64,000 bases of DNA from an uncultured Prevotella sp. GTDB taxonomy: Bacteria; Bacteroidota; Bacteroidia; Bacteroidales; Bacteroidaceae. The DNA lies in contig ONTZ01000010.1 of assembly GCA_900320905.1 (NCBI GenBank), forward strand, positions 1 through 64,000, given 5' to 3'. Under the pieces are notes generated by a model. That model was not told the origin of the DNA and ran no database searches. It saw only the letters and a list, made by a program, of their open reading frames with translations. A program made the translations under genes and the position numbers. This document shows, piece by piece, positions 16,968-25,629 of this stretch. Positions within the stretch are counted from its first letter, which is position 1, and every line of letters begins with the position of its first letter.

Positions 16968-17882
16968 TTAGATGCCTGCACCGTCCTGGAAGCCGGCATC
17001 GATGGCCTTCGACTGGAGAATCTTCGAATAGGGGGGAACGCTGTGCGTGAGCCAGATGTTACCGCCGATGACGGAGTCGTGGCCGATGGTGATGCGCCCT
17101 AAGATGGAGGCGTTGGAATAGACGGTCACATGGTCTTCGATAATCGGGTGGCGCGGCACGTTCAGCATGTTGCCCTCCTCGTCGTACTTGAAACTCTTGG
17201 CACCGAGGGTCACGCCCTGATAGAGCGTCACGTGGTTGCCGATGATGGTAGTCTCGCCGATGACGACACCCGTGCCGTGGTCGATGGAGAAGTACTCGCC
17301 TATCTGCGCCCCCGGGTGGATGTCTATACCGGTCTTCGAGTGCGCCTGTTCCGTGATGATACGCGGTATGACAGGCACGCCCATCTTATGCAGTCTGTGA
17401 GCCACACGGTAGTGCACCATCGTGTTCACCACGGGATAGCAGAATATCACCTCACCGTAGGTCTTGGCGGCAGGGTCGTTGTCGAACATGGCCTGAATGT
17501 CGGTGTAGAGCAGACGCTTGATCTCCGGCAGCGAGTCGATGAACTCTAAGGCCAGTCGCTCGCCCGTGCAGAGCACATCCTCCTCCTGGCAGTCTTCGCA
17601 GAACTGCAACCCCCGTGCTATCTGCTGGCGCAGCAGGCGGTAGAGTTCTTCCATCGACACACCGATCTGGTAGGCGCGTAGTTCCTCGTCGGGCTGGCGC
17701 TTGTGGAAATAGTCGGTGAACACGATGCTCTTGATGAGACTCACGATGCACTTCACGTCCTCCACCGATGGCAGTTGTGTCTGTGTGGCAGTGGGCATCA
17801 TCCTGACCTCGTCAACAGAATGCTTTGAGAGCACGGCCACATTACGGCGCAGCGTCTCGTTGATTATTTTCTGGTCTATCAT
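16968..17882 (-). CDS. cysE: Serine O-acetyltransferase
   Basis: The protein has 304 residues from the ATG at 17882. It acetylates serine to O-acetylserine in cysteine synthesis. The helical N-terminal domain is followed by a left-handed parallel beta-helix of hexapeptide repeats (GIDIHPGAQIGEYFSIDHGT, GVVIGETTIIGNHVTL, then DHVTVYSNASILGRITIG). The active-site His/Asp pair sits in SIDHGTGVVIGE. An in-frame extension up to 17981 exists, but it contains the -7 box at 17918-17925, so the shorter start is chosen. It converges on the caspase operon across a shared terminator. Confidence 0.92.
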   Translation of the reverse strand: MIDQKIINETLRRNVAVLSKHSVDEVRMMPTATQTQLPSVEDVKCIVSLIKSIVFTDYFHKRQPDEELRAYQIGVSMEELYRLLRQQIARGLQFCEDCQEEDVLCTGERLALEFIDSLPEIKRLLYTDIQAMFDNDPAAKTYGEVIFCYPVVNTMVHYRVAHRLHKMGVPVIPRIITEQAHSKTGIDIHPGAQIGEYFSIDHGTGVVIGETTIIGNHVTLYQGVTLGAKSFKYDEEGNMLNVPRHPIIEDHVTVYSNASILGRITIGHDSVIGGNIWLTHSVPPYSKILQSKAIDAGFQDGAGI

Positions 17883-17917
17883 AACACGTTTGTTTTCTGG
17901 GGGGCACTTTTGCGCTG

Positions 17918-17925
17918 CAAAGATA
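17918..17925 (-). promoter_or_regulatory. -7 promoter element of cysE
   Basis: TATCTTTG on the minus strand lies 35 bases before the ATG at 17882. Confidence 0.65.
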
Positions 17926-18031
17926 AAGGTTTTGTCTGACATCTGCAAGTATTTGGCAAAAAAAAGATTCGAAAAAGGCACAGGACCAGAAACGCTATGT
18001 ACCAGAAAAAGCGATGAAATTTGCCCGAAAA

Positions 18032-18063
18032 TTTGGAACTTTCATAAAATCTTCCTATATTTG
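18032..18063 (+). promoter_or_regulatory. Promoter of the mini-protein/cytidylate-kinase-like unit
   Basis: TTTG (18032-18035) and TATATTTG (18056-18063) are separated by 20 bases. The leader before the ATG at 18134 is about 65 bases. Confidence 0.7.
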
Positions 18064-18133
18064 CAGACGATTTATATATTCTTGTCCGTGTTACGCTGAT
18101 GGAATGATAAATGATACTAAATATAATGATAAA

Positions 18134-18313
18134 ATGAGAAAGATCATTTCAATGATGATCGCCCTCCTGTGCATGGTTGTGCAGACGGCATGGGCACAGT
18201 TCAGTGGCACCAGCCGTTACTTCGACCTGAATGGCCGGCAAATCGATACGAAGCCTGTCCACGGAGTTTATATCCGCGATGGCAAGAAGTTTGTCAGCAA
18301 CCCCAGCCGTTAG
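18134..18313 (+). CDS. 59-residue secreted mini-protein with T9SS-like C-terminal tail
   Basis: The start at 18134 gives a signal peptide (MRKIISMMIALLCMVVQTAW, then AQ) followed by a mature part of only about 37 residues. That part holds YFDLNGRQIDTKP and GVYIRDGKKFV. This resembles the last 25-30 residues of many large secreted Prevotella and Bacteroides proteins, whose C-terminal tail often ends in GxYIxxGKK. The passenger domain is missing, so the protein is essentially an export signal joined to a sorting-type tail. It could be a genuine small secreted protein or the remnant of an internal deletion. It has its own promoter and is followed after 30 bases by the cytidylate-kinase-like gene. 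Confidence 0.72.
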   Translation: MRKIISMMIALLCMVVQTAWAQFSGTSRYFDLNGRQIDTKPVHGVYIRDGKKFVSNPSR

Positions 18314-18343
18314 ACTCCCAATGAAAATTAACAGATATCTATT

Positions 18344-18979
18344 ATGAACAAGAATGAGAAATTTGTCATCACCATCAACCGCGAAGTCGGATCGGGTGGA
18401 CGTACCGTAGGTCGTAAGTTGGCCGAGAAACTAGGAGTAAAGTACTGCGACAAGGCTGTGATAGAGGGACTGACCCAGAAGTTCGGACTTTCGCCAGAGC
18501 GCATCGAGGAGATCAAGGCGAAGAAGAAATCATGGTGGAACGATATCAACAGTTATTACCAGACGTTGGTCAACAGCGCTGACCTGCCTATGGAGGCCGA
18601 GGTGAAGTTGGATAACAAAACCATGTTCGAGACCGAGAAGCGCATCCTGCAGGAATTGGCTACGCAGTCATCATGTGTCATAGCAGGTCGCGCAGGCTTC
18701 ATTGTGTTCCGTGAATGGCCTAACCACCTTAACGTCTTCATCCAGGCTTCGATGGATCACCGCATCAAGCGCATCATGAACCGTAGGAACGTGACTTTGG
18801 ATGATGCACGCGCCATCATCGCAAAGATGGATGCCACCCGTGAGGCCTACATCAAGAAATACGAGGACACCACACGTTACGACACCCGTAACTACAATCT
18901 CGTCATCCAGATGGACGACCTGACCGAGGACGATGCTGCAGAGATTATCATTGATTATTTCAATCGCGCCTGCAAATAA
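18344..18979 (+). CDS. Cytidylate kinase-like family protein
   Basis: The 211-residue protein has an N-terminal P-loop (INREVGSGGRTVGRKLAEKL). CVIAGRAGFIVFREWP and a basic lid-like stretch, HRIKRIMNRRNVTLDDARA, follow. The family (cytidylate_kin2) is related to nucleoside monophosphate kinases but distinct from CMP kinase Cmk, and its substrate is not firmly known. A good terminator follows. It is probably co-transcribed with the mini-protein upstream. Confidence 0.85.
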   Translation: MNKNEKFVITINREVGSGGRTVGRKLAEKLGVKYCDKAVIEGLTQKFGLSPERIEEIKAKKKSWWNDINSYYQTLVNSADLPMEAEVKLDNKTMFETEKRILQELATQSSCVIAGRAGFIVFREWPNHLNVFIQASMDHRIKRIMNRRNVTLDDARAIIAKMDATREAYIKKYEDTTRYDTRNYNLVIQMDDLTEDDAAEIIIDYFNRACK

Positions 18980-19015
18980 GTTTTAAAAAAAGAAATAACA
19001 AAATCCCATAGATTA

Positions 19016-19040
19016 GGGCTCGCAACCGCGAGCCCTTTTT
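19016..19040 (+). terminator. Intrinsic terminator after the cytidylate-kinase-like gene
   Basis: Stem gggctcgc/gcgagccc (19016-19023, 19028-19035) with loop aacc and five T. Confidence 0.92.
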
Positions 19041-19121
19041 AGTCGTGTGATCTGGGATCCAAAACCTGCCTCCCATCTCCATGTGGCTGCAAAAAAACGA
19101 ATGCAATGCAATAATGCAATA

Positions 19122-20030
19122 TCACTCGTTGTTCCCTAAGAAAGCGATACGTTTCAGTGGCAGCATGTTCTTATCTTCATCCGACATTTTGTCGTAATAT
19201 TCCTGCCACATATCGATAAACTCGTCGCCATCTATCAGACGGATGAACTTATCGCCACCCGATGCGGCATGTTTGGCATCAGCAGAATAAGAGCCGGAAG
19301 TGACGAACAGTGCTATGTCACCAGCTTTCAATATACCAAGCAATGCTCTAACATCAGCTGCGCCAGTAGCGGTATCCGGCTTGTGTTTTACCTGCACTTT
19401 GATGCGAGGCGTCTGAGCGCCAAGAGGATCAACATAAGCTACAATGTCAATACCACCATCCTTACCGCGAGGCGCAACCGACTGAATATAGTAGCCCATT
19501 GCCTTCAACAAGGCTGCAACCAAATCCTGAAACTCATACGGGTTCTTGCTTTTCAGAAACTCACGGATGCCATTGGCAGCTCTTTCCTCCAGCGTTTCAA
19601 GTTCAATCATCGTTTCCTTGGCCGGATCGCTTTCTTCTTCCGTTTGCACTTCTAGCTTTTCCTGACTTGCAGGCTCTTTCGAACGGTACCATGCATTGTA
19701 ACGCTCCCATGCCAGGTCACGAAGTTTTTCCGGTCCAAGTTTCAGGGCATCCTCACCTTCGGGCGTAATTGTCCATGTACCCTTCTTCTTGATGAGGAAT
19801 CCAGCTCGTACATAGTCCACAGAAGTAAAGTGCATATTACTCTGCCAGCGGATATTGCCTGTGTTTTCTAATATCTCTTTCTCCCAGTCAGTCAAATCCA
19901 CAGTATTTTCTATCTCACGCATCAAGACTCTGATGGGCATACTTCCTCCGTTCTTCTTCAGTATGGTCAATGCTGCATACATCGTCTTAGCCGACGTTAG
20001 ATAGGATGGTGACTTTGTCTTCGTTTTCAT
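19122..20030 (-). CDS. Mrr-like restriction endonuclease
   Basis: The 302-residue protein combines an N-terminal winged-helix Mrr_N region (SAKTMYAALTILKKNGGSMP, then TITPEGEDALKLG) with a C-terminal Mrr_cat domain. The PD-(D/E)xK-type site is visible: FQDLVAALLKAMGYYIQSV, GKDGGIDIVAY and IKVQVKHK, with QxK in place of ExK as in many Mrr proteins. Mrr enzymes cut modified DNA (type IV). It is 23 bases downstream of the large GIY-YIG/helicase/methylase protein and on the same strand. It may be the extra nuclease of that system rather than an independent type IV enzyme. Confidence 0.88.
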   Translation of the reverse strand: MKTKTKSPSYLTSAKTMYAALTILKKNGGSMPIRVLMREIENTVDLTDWEKEILENTGNIRWQSNMHFTSVDYVRAGFLIKKKGTWTITPEGEDALKLGPEKLRDLAWERYNAWYRSKEPASQEKLEVQTEEESDPAKETMIELETLEERAANGIREFLKSKNPYEFQDLVAALLKAMGYYIQSVAPRGKDGGIDIVAYVDPLGAQTPRIKVQVKHKPDTATGAADVRALLGILKAGDIALFVTSGSYSADAKHAASGGDKFIRLIDGDEFIDMWQEYYDKMSDEDKNMLPLKRIAFLGNNE

Positions 20031-20053
20031 ATTGTTATTGTTTTCGTTTCTTA

Positions 20054-23000
20054 TTATTCCATTGGCTTGATCATCGACTCAATAAAGGCGATTTCCTCGT
20101 CTGTCAGGCCATACTTAACATATAGTTCTGTATCTGTCCAAGGTTTACTGAAATCTTGGAGGGGAACAAAACGGAAATTAGTTCGAGCTAAGTGTTGAGT
20201 GGTTGTAATCATTGCTATCAAACAACGAGCAAAGCGTGTTTTTAAATAGGTCATCATATTTTCTGCTTCCTCTTTATTCTCGAAGGTCGCAACAAGTAAA
20301 TAAGTTTCTGTACATACAACACCAGGTTCCAATACTTCCAATGTGGAAATAATACGCTTTTGACCATTTCTATCTGTTTCTCCTGCATGTTCTGCAGTGG
20401 CATATGAAGTAATAACTTTCCACTTATCAATCAATTCTTTGTTTGTTACTACAAGATCACTTTGGAAATGACCACGTCCACCAGGGTAACGTAAGGTTAT
20501 ATCTCCTGAAATTGTTGGTTTTATATCAGTTGCCAATCCAAATGGCTTACGAGGATATATTGAAAGATATTTTTTTTCGAAACTTAATTTCTCTAAGATA
20601 TTCAATTCCTCGATATGTCGTATAAAAACACTTCCAGAATCGAGCTCTCTTTCGTTTACAACTCTTTTCCCGTTGAAAATAGTAGTTACATTACACATCC
20701 CTTTATAATAGGAGTTCCACAAGAAGTAGCATACTCCTCCTGCTATATCAACAGTTGGAAAACAATCATGACCATCAATAAAATCAAATAGTTTTGCTAT
20801 TCTATTGTCAGAAAGCATATTACCTCTGAATTCATCCAATCCCTTGCCGCCATTAAACCATTTGGCAGGCATAATCATTGACAAATAGTGTGGTTTTACT
20901 CTTTTGGATAGGTTTACGAAATGCTGATATACAGGTTTGGCGCTTGACTTTGCTCCTCCATCCATAACCTGATACGGCGGGTTTCCAACTATTGCATCCA
21001 ACTTCATATTGGTATCGTTATTGATTTTCCAGAAGTGCTTGCCGTCACGGAAAGTGTTGACAACAGCCTCTGGGCGTTCTGAAATATTCTTGATTAAGTC
21101 TTTGTAGTACTGAGCGTTCACACGCACAGGGCGGAAACCTGCAAGCGTACGTTTGGTGATGCTCTTAGCCATTGGAGTCTTACAAACCACGAGGATGTTT
21201 TCTTCGATGGTAGCATCCCAAAGGCTCTTGGCAAAACCTATTCCCACTTCACCATATTTGGCTTTGGCTTCCTCTATCCTACACCTATATATATTGTAAG
21301 CCACATAGAGAGGATAGAGACCGCTCTTTGAATTGATCTCTAAGATGTGAGCATCCGTACGGAATACATCTTTGCTTACCTGTCCTTGGTCGACATAACG
21401 AGGCACCGAAAGCATCTCCTTAAAGTCCTTATCATAGAAACACCAACCACCCAAGCAGTCGCTCATGTGCATGTTCACCACTCGCCAGGGAGTCAAAACC
21501 GTTTCCTTGTCAGGGTTACGAAAAGTGTTGAAGATACTGGCGATTCGCTCGATACGTTCCTCTATGGTGAAATTGTCTGCTACACGTGCCATCTCCCGGA
21601 TGCGTTTGCCTGCCTCACGAAACACATCAGGCTCGTAGTATTTCTTAAACTTCTCAAAACGCTCTTTATCTACCCCTTTGGGCATAAACTCTTCCCACGA
21701 TTGATCGTCTATCAGAGAAGCAAAGTTGTTGATGGTGATTTCTTCTTCCTCGTTTTTCAACTCAGCACCATAGATAAGCAAAGGCATACGGATAGAGATA
21801 CCACGAAGAATACTGATAGCGTTTCGACGCTGATTGCTCATAGCTTTCAGTTCCTCGAGCCTGGCCTGCTCTTCAGCAGTACGCTCTCTTGGCGGTTTCT
21901 TCTCAAGACGTTCCTTCTCAGCATATTGCTCATTGGTGAATCCCTGTTTGTTGACATCTATGTCACCTGTCTTCGCCATAGCCTTTGTGGAACCGATAGT
22001 CTTTTTTAGTTCATCAAAGTCCCTCAGTTCAACATCTGTCAGTTTCAGCAGTTCGTCATTATAGAGCGCACCGTCTTCGAAACCACATTGCACCACCTTT
22101 TCTATCTGGGCTTTCTTCAACTGACTCATCATCTTATTCACGTCGTAGGGCTTCATTTGTGAGCCATCGATAGAGATGATAGGGCAGAAATTAAGGAAGT
22201 CACCCAATATCTTTCGGTCTTCATCCGTCTGCTTACCAACTTTAGCACTCACCTTGGCTGTTTCTGCCAATACTCTCAATGTACGGTCTGGCGCAAAGTC
22301 GAAGGCATAGCATTGCTCTTTCATACGGCCATGACAGGTGAAAGGTGTCTGCACACGGAAGATGGTCTGCATATACTGGGCTGCCGAGGTGCTGAAGGTG
22401 CCTGCCATCATGAATACGGCAGTCCAAGGCTTGATGCTGACACCCGTTGTTAAACGACCACAACTCAGGGTGATGGTATAAGTCTCATCAGAATCAGGCC
22501 CGATAGCATCATTAACCATCTTCAAGGCTTCTGCATTTTCCTCATCCTCATCACCATTGCCAGCTACATTAACCACCTTGAACAAACCAAATACAGAATG
22601 TGCCTTTAACTTGGCACTCAAAGCTCTTGCAGAAGCTACACCAGGAACTACCCAGAGCGTATGTCGGAATATCTTACGGAACTCATCGCGACTATAGGGA
22701 TAGAGACTCTCTTTGTCATCCTTGCAAAGCAGGTCGAGGAAACGGTCTACATCTTTTTCGTGTATCAGCGAGTCGTCATCTTTCGTACGGAAGAACTCAC
22801 GGAAGTTAAATGCTTTTTCGTCTTCCACATACTCACTCATCAGATTGCCTAAATCGTAAGTATAGATGTTGATGGCTGGAAGCGATTCGTATGGATTGGG
22901 ATCACCCATGTGTGTCAAGTCCCATTCCGCTTTTGCCCTCTGCTCCATAACGTAATCCCAAGTAAAGATCTCGTTCTCGCTATAGTCATCAAGCAGATTA

Positions 23001-23953
23001 AAGGGCGTTCCCGATAACCGCAATACTTTGGTTTGAGGCTTTACCAGTTCATTGACCACATTCTTACCTAATTCCGTCTGCGTTCCCTCGTGGGCTTCAT
23101 CAACAATCAGAAAATCCCAAGGTGCATCGAATATCTCGCTGTTCTTTTCGAACTTACCACCTACAAGGTCAGAACCTCGTAGGTCTTGCATGGAGGCAAA
23201 GTAGACATACTTGTCGCCCTTGGCAGCTAATTGTTCGAGTTTTCCGAACAGTTCCCCTTTATTCTTGGAACCATAATGGTAATCCTTACGGTCGAAGAAA
23301 ATCTTCTGGAAGTCTTCAAACCATCCCTCATCCACTACCGGGCGATGGGTTAATATCAAGGTGCGAGTGAAATCTTCTTTCTTAACGACCTCCAAGGCAG
23401 ATAGCGTTTTTCCAAAGCGCATCTTTGCGTTCCAGAGCATTTGGTTGCTACGTTTGAATTGTTTGATGGTCATCTCAATAGCCTTACTTTGCTCCGGACG
23501 GAAAACTATAGGCGTCTGTTCAGTTGTGATATCGCCAGGTTTCAGACTTGTCTGTCCGTTCTTCACAGCCTTGATGGCATTCTTCGCTGTTTCCAAGTCA
23601 CAGCAATACCACTCGTTGGCTCCCTTGACGGTATCAAACACTTTCTTCTTGATACCGCTTCGCTCCAATACCGTGTGTACCTGCTTATCGTTGAACGAAC
23701 AGACAGTACCACCTTTGATGTAAATAGTCAGTTCTGTATGTAGCAACTGGTAAGCGATACCTGCCGTCTTAGTATATTGATCAATACGTTTGCGGGCAGC
23801 CTCCTGTAGTAATGGATCATTGGGTGACAAGAGGTCACCATTATCCTCTTCCAAAGTAGTTTCGCCAATCTTCAGGCAGTCCTTATGCCATTCGTCACCA
23901 ATGGCGAAGATATAGATGAGGCGTGATTTTAGTGAGGACTCGAATGTTGCCAT
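20054..23953 (-). CDS. GIY-YIG nuclease - SF2 helicase - NPPY methylase restriction protein
   Basis: The 1299-residue protein opens with a T5orf172/GIY-YIG-like nuclease domain (IYIFAIGDEWHKDCLKIGET at 13-32; His93 in DKQVHTVLE; WYCCDLETAKNAI). A superfamily-2 helicase/translocase follows, with Walker A AKMRFGKT (176-183), DEAH in IVDEAHEGTQ (285-288) and RLSGTPFNL. The C-terminal third carries the adenine-methylase catalytic motif NPPY at about residue 988 (DAIVGNPPYQV), as in Eco57I-type enzymes. No DPxxGxG-type AdoMet site is obvious here. The gene directly upstream supplies a motif-X-like segment. This is a restriction-modification protein, probably working as a complex with its neighbour. 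Confidence 0.82.
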   Translation of the reverse strand: MATFESSLKSRLIYIFAIGDEWHKDCLKIGETTLEEDNGDLLSPNDPLLQEAARKRIDQYTKTAGIAYQLLHTELTIYIKGGTVCSFNDKQVHTVLERSGIKKKVFDTVKGANEWYCCDLETAKNAIKAVKNGQTSLKPGDITTEQTPIVFRPEQSKAIEMTIKQFKRSNQMLWNAKMRFGKTLSALEVVKKEDFTRTLILTHRPVVDEGWFEDFQKIFFDRKDYHYGSKNKGELFGKLEQLAAKGDKYVYFASMQDLRGSDLVGGKFEKNSEIFDAPWDFLIVDEAHEGTQTELGKNVVNELVKPQTKVLRLSGTPFNLLDDYSENEIFTWDYVMEQRAKAEWDLTHMGDPNPYESLPAINIYTYDLGNLMSEYVEDEKAFNFREFFRTKDDDSLIHEKDVDRFLDLLCKDDKESLYPYSRDEFRKIFRHTLWVVPGVASARALSAKLKAHSVFGLFKVVNVAGNGDEDEENAEALKMVNDAIGPDSDETYTITLSCGRLTTGVSIKPWTAVFMMAGTFSTSAAQYMQTIFRVQTPFTCHGRMKEQCYAFDFAPDRTLRVLAETAKVSAKVGKQTDEDRKILGDFLNFCPIISIDGSQMKPYDVNKMMSQLKKAQIEKVVQCGFEDGALYNDELLKLTDVELRDFDELKKTIGSTKAMAKTGDIDVNKQGFTNEQYAEKERLEKKPPRERTAEEQARLEELKAMSNQRRNAISILRGISIRMPLLIYGAELKNEEEEITINNFASLIDDQSWEEFMPKGVDKERFEKFKKYYEPDVFREAGKRIREMARVADNFTIEERIERIASIFNTFRNPDKETVLTPWRVVNMHMSDCLGGWCFYDKDFKEMLSVPRYVDQGQVSKDVFRTDAHILEINSKSGLYPLYVAYNIYRCRIEEAKAKYGEVGIGFAKSLWDATIEENILVVCKTPMAKSITKRTLAGFRPVRVNAQYYKDLIKNISERPEAVVNTFRDGKHFWKINNDTNMKLDAIVGNPPYQVMDGGAKSSAKPVYQHFVNLSKRVKPHYLSMIMPAKWFNGGKGLDEFRGNMLSDNRIAKLFDFIDGHDCFPTVDIAGGVCYFLWNSYYKGMCNVTTIFNGKRVVNERELDSGSVFIRHIEELNILEKLSFEKKYLSIYPRKPFGLATDIKPTISGDITLRYPGGRGHFQSDLVVTNKELIDKWKVITSYATAEHAGETDRNGQKRIISTLEVLEPGVVCTETYLLVATFENKEEAENMMTYLKTRFARCLIAMITTTQHLARTNFRFVPLQDFSKPWTDTELYVKYGLTDEEIAFIESMIKPME

Positions 23954-23959
23954 AGGTCT

Positions 23960-24955
23960 TTATCGTTTGATGAGGTCAATAAATCTGATTTTCTTCTTGT
24001 TGTTGGGCCAGTCACGTATCATACAGTATGTGCCGTTGTGACGGCGGATGTCATCCATCTGGCAACCATCACAATTCTCTATCCTGAATTCTTCACCGAA
24101 AAGCGTTTGCACAGGAACAGGCACGCCATCGATACAAGAATCAGGCACAACACCTTTCAGTCCATCCATTTGCCATAGGTTCCACGATACGATGTAGGCG
24201 ATATAGTTGATGCTTTTCACCAAGGGAGCCTTGCCAAATTTAGCCTGATAATATTCAATAAAAGTCCAGAGCAGAGCTTCGCGAGCCAATAAGAGATTAT
24301 CCCCCTGCCACTCGTAGCCATAGATATTCATAAAAGCAATTTGAGCCCAATCAAGCCAGTCGCCAGATGTTTCCGTGTTTTCAGATACCACCCGAAGTTT
24401 CCTGTCGAGTAAACCGATACGTTGCTCCAAGGGAATGGGTTCGCCAGTAGTGGTGTCATAACGGCTGGCCAAATAAGGGGCTTCGCCACAGGTCATCTCC
24501 ATACGGGTAGCCCGTACATAGTCTTTCCAATCTTTGTCTTCAGGAAAAATAATCTTATCAGTGGTGGCTTTCCAAGTGTGGTGTTCGGAGTCTTCCACGT
24601 TGAACACATCCTTGCGTCCAAACCAGGCTTCGTCTACTAGATTGTTCTGGGAATTGCATACCCATGAAGGGGTAAACACCTCAGCCATGTCTTTGGCGCG
24701 ATCCGTCTGGTTTTCCTTTGATTTCAACACACGAGGTCTGATCACCATTCCATGCTCGCCCGTAATCAGTTCTGGCAGTATCTCCGAATGGTAACCGTAT
24801 TTACTTCCAAGTGCCTCATAGTCATGAGTGGCCCAGAAGATATTCTTGCCTGTGGTATGGTCGCGTAGTAAGGTGGCTAACACCTCGGGCGATATATCCG
24901 ACAGGTCGTCCTCCCTGATATCAATACAGGAGGGACTAGTCTCTTTGTCTGGCAT
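23960..24955 (-). CDS. Restriction-modification M-subunit-like protein (N-terminal methylase half)
   Basis: The 331-residue protein has AEVFTPSWVCNSQNNLVDEA (91-110), which matches the motif at the start of Eco57I/HsdM-type methylases. It also has EMTCGEAPYLASRYD (153-167), probably replacing the usual AdoMet-binding motif, and IYGYEWQGDNLLLAREALL. No NPPY/DPPY catalytic motif is visible in this chain; it occurs in the next gene 6 bases downstream. The simplest reading is a methyltransferase assembled from two polypeptides. It is the first gene of the leftward unit with the helicase protein and Mrr. Confidence 0.75.
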   Translation of the reverse strand: MPDKETSPSCIDIREDDLSDISPEVLATLLRDHTTGKNIFWATHDYEALGSKYGYHSEILPELITGEHGMVIRPRVLKSKENQTDRAKDMAEVFTPSWVCNSQNNLVDEAWFGRKDVFNVEDSEHHTWKATTDKIIFPEDKDWKDYVRATRMEMTCGEAPYLASRYDTTTGEPIPLEQRIGLLDRKLRVVSENTETSGDWLDWAQIAFMNIYGYEWQGDNLLLAREALLWTFIEYYQAKFGKAPLVKSINYIAYIVSWNLWQMDGLKGVVPDSCIDGVPVPVQTLFGEEFRIENCDGCQMDDIRRHNGTYCMIRDWPNNKKKIRFIDLIKR

Positions 24956-25629
24956 TCTTTGCGCTTATAGCATCAGGCAAAAGCACTTACCGGAATCTTT
25001 GGGCCTAAAAATTCAAGACCCCTATGTACGAAAGAAGCGTGTCCGCTCCTTACCGAACATAGAGGCCCTGACAAAGCCCAACCGAATGATAAGTGACGTC
25101 CACGCTATAAACGCAGACATTCACAATTATCAGATATCGGTTTCTTTAGAAATTTGTCAGGTTTCTATGTTCTCCAAGATAACTGCTAATGCTGTTATTG
25201 TTTACCCACAAAAGTCGCACCGGCGGGCTTCCACTGAAGCCAAAAAGAATTTAGTAGAGCTTTGCCAACTTTCTGTCCCATTAGGACAATCAGCCAGTGT
25301 TCAAGGGGCAAAGATACGAAAAACTTTGGAAAGAAATTCTCTTTTTGGCAAAAAACTGAAATAAAATGGTGAAATACTTGGAAGATAACCGAAAAATTCC
25401 AATCTTTGCATCGTCAGAACATTAGTTTTGGACAAAAACTGAAATATATGGTCAAACACAAAGAATATATCCTACAAAGACAACTTTTTCATAGACTGAT
25501 CACAAAAAGTTTTCCGTTTTGGACAACTTTATTATTTTTTTATTAGGTTTTGTTGCAAATAATTAGTAACTTTGCAGCCAAAAGTTTGGAAAGCATACAA
25601 CATGCTAGAAAAACATAAAAAAAGAAAGG
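24956..25629. promoter_or_regulatory. Divergent intergenic region between the RM operon and the M78 peptidase gene
   Basis: This 674-bp AT-rich gap has no convincing gene. A minus-strand -7 element TATCTTTG lies at 25316-25309, so the RM mRNA would have a leader of about 350 bases. In that leader, ccctatgt and acatagagg (near 25020 and 25060) can pair. For the rightward gene, TAACTTTG lies at 25567-25574. Two imperfect 32-bp direct repeats occur at 25343-25374 and 25426-25457 (core aaaactgaaat with flanking tggt), plus a shorter ttttggacaact near 25517. These are candidate operators for shared control. Confidence 0.6.
25343..25457. repeat. Pair of imperfect direct repeats, possible operator
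   Basis: Copy one (25343-25374) and copy two (25426-25457) share ttttgg, then aaaaactgaaat, then atggt, with 83 bp from start to start (about eight helical turns). Confidence 0.65.

Noticed and set aside
24828-25364. 178-residue rightward frame before the restriction operon
   Set aside because: Overlaps the start of the M-subunit gene and its promoter region; composition is unlike a protein and there is no promoter or domain.
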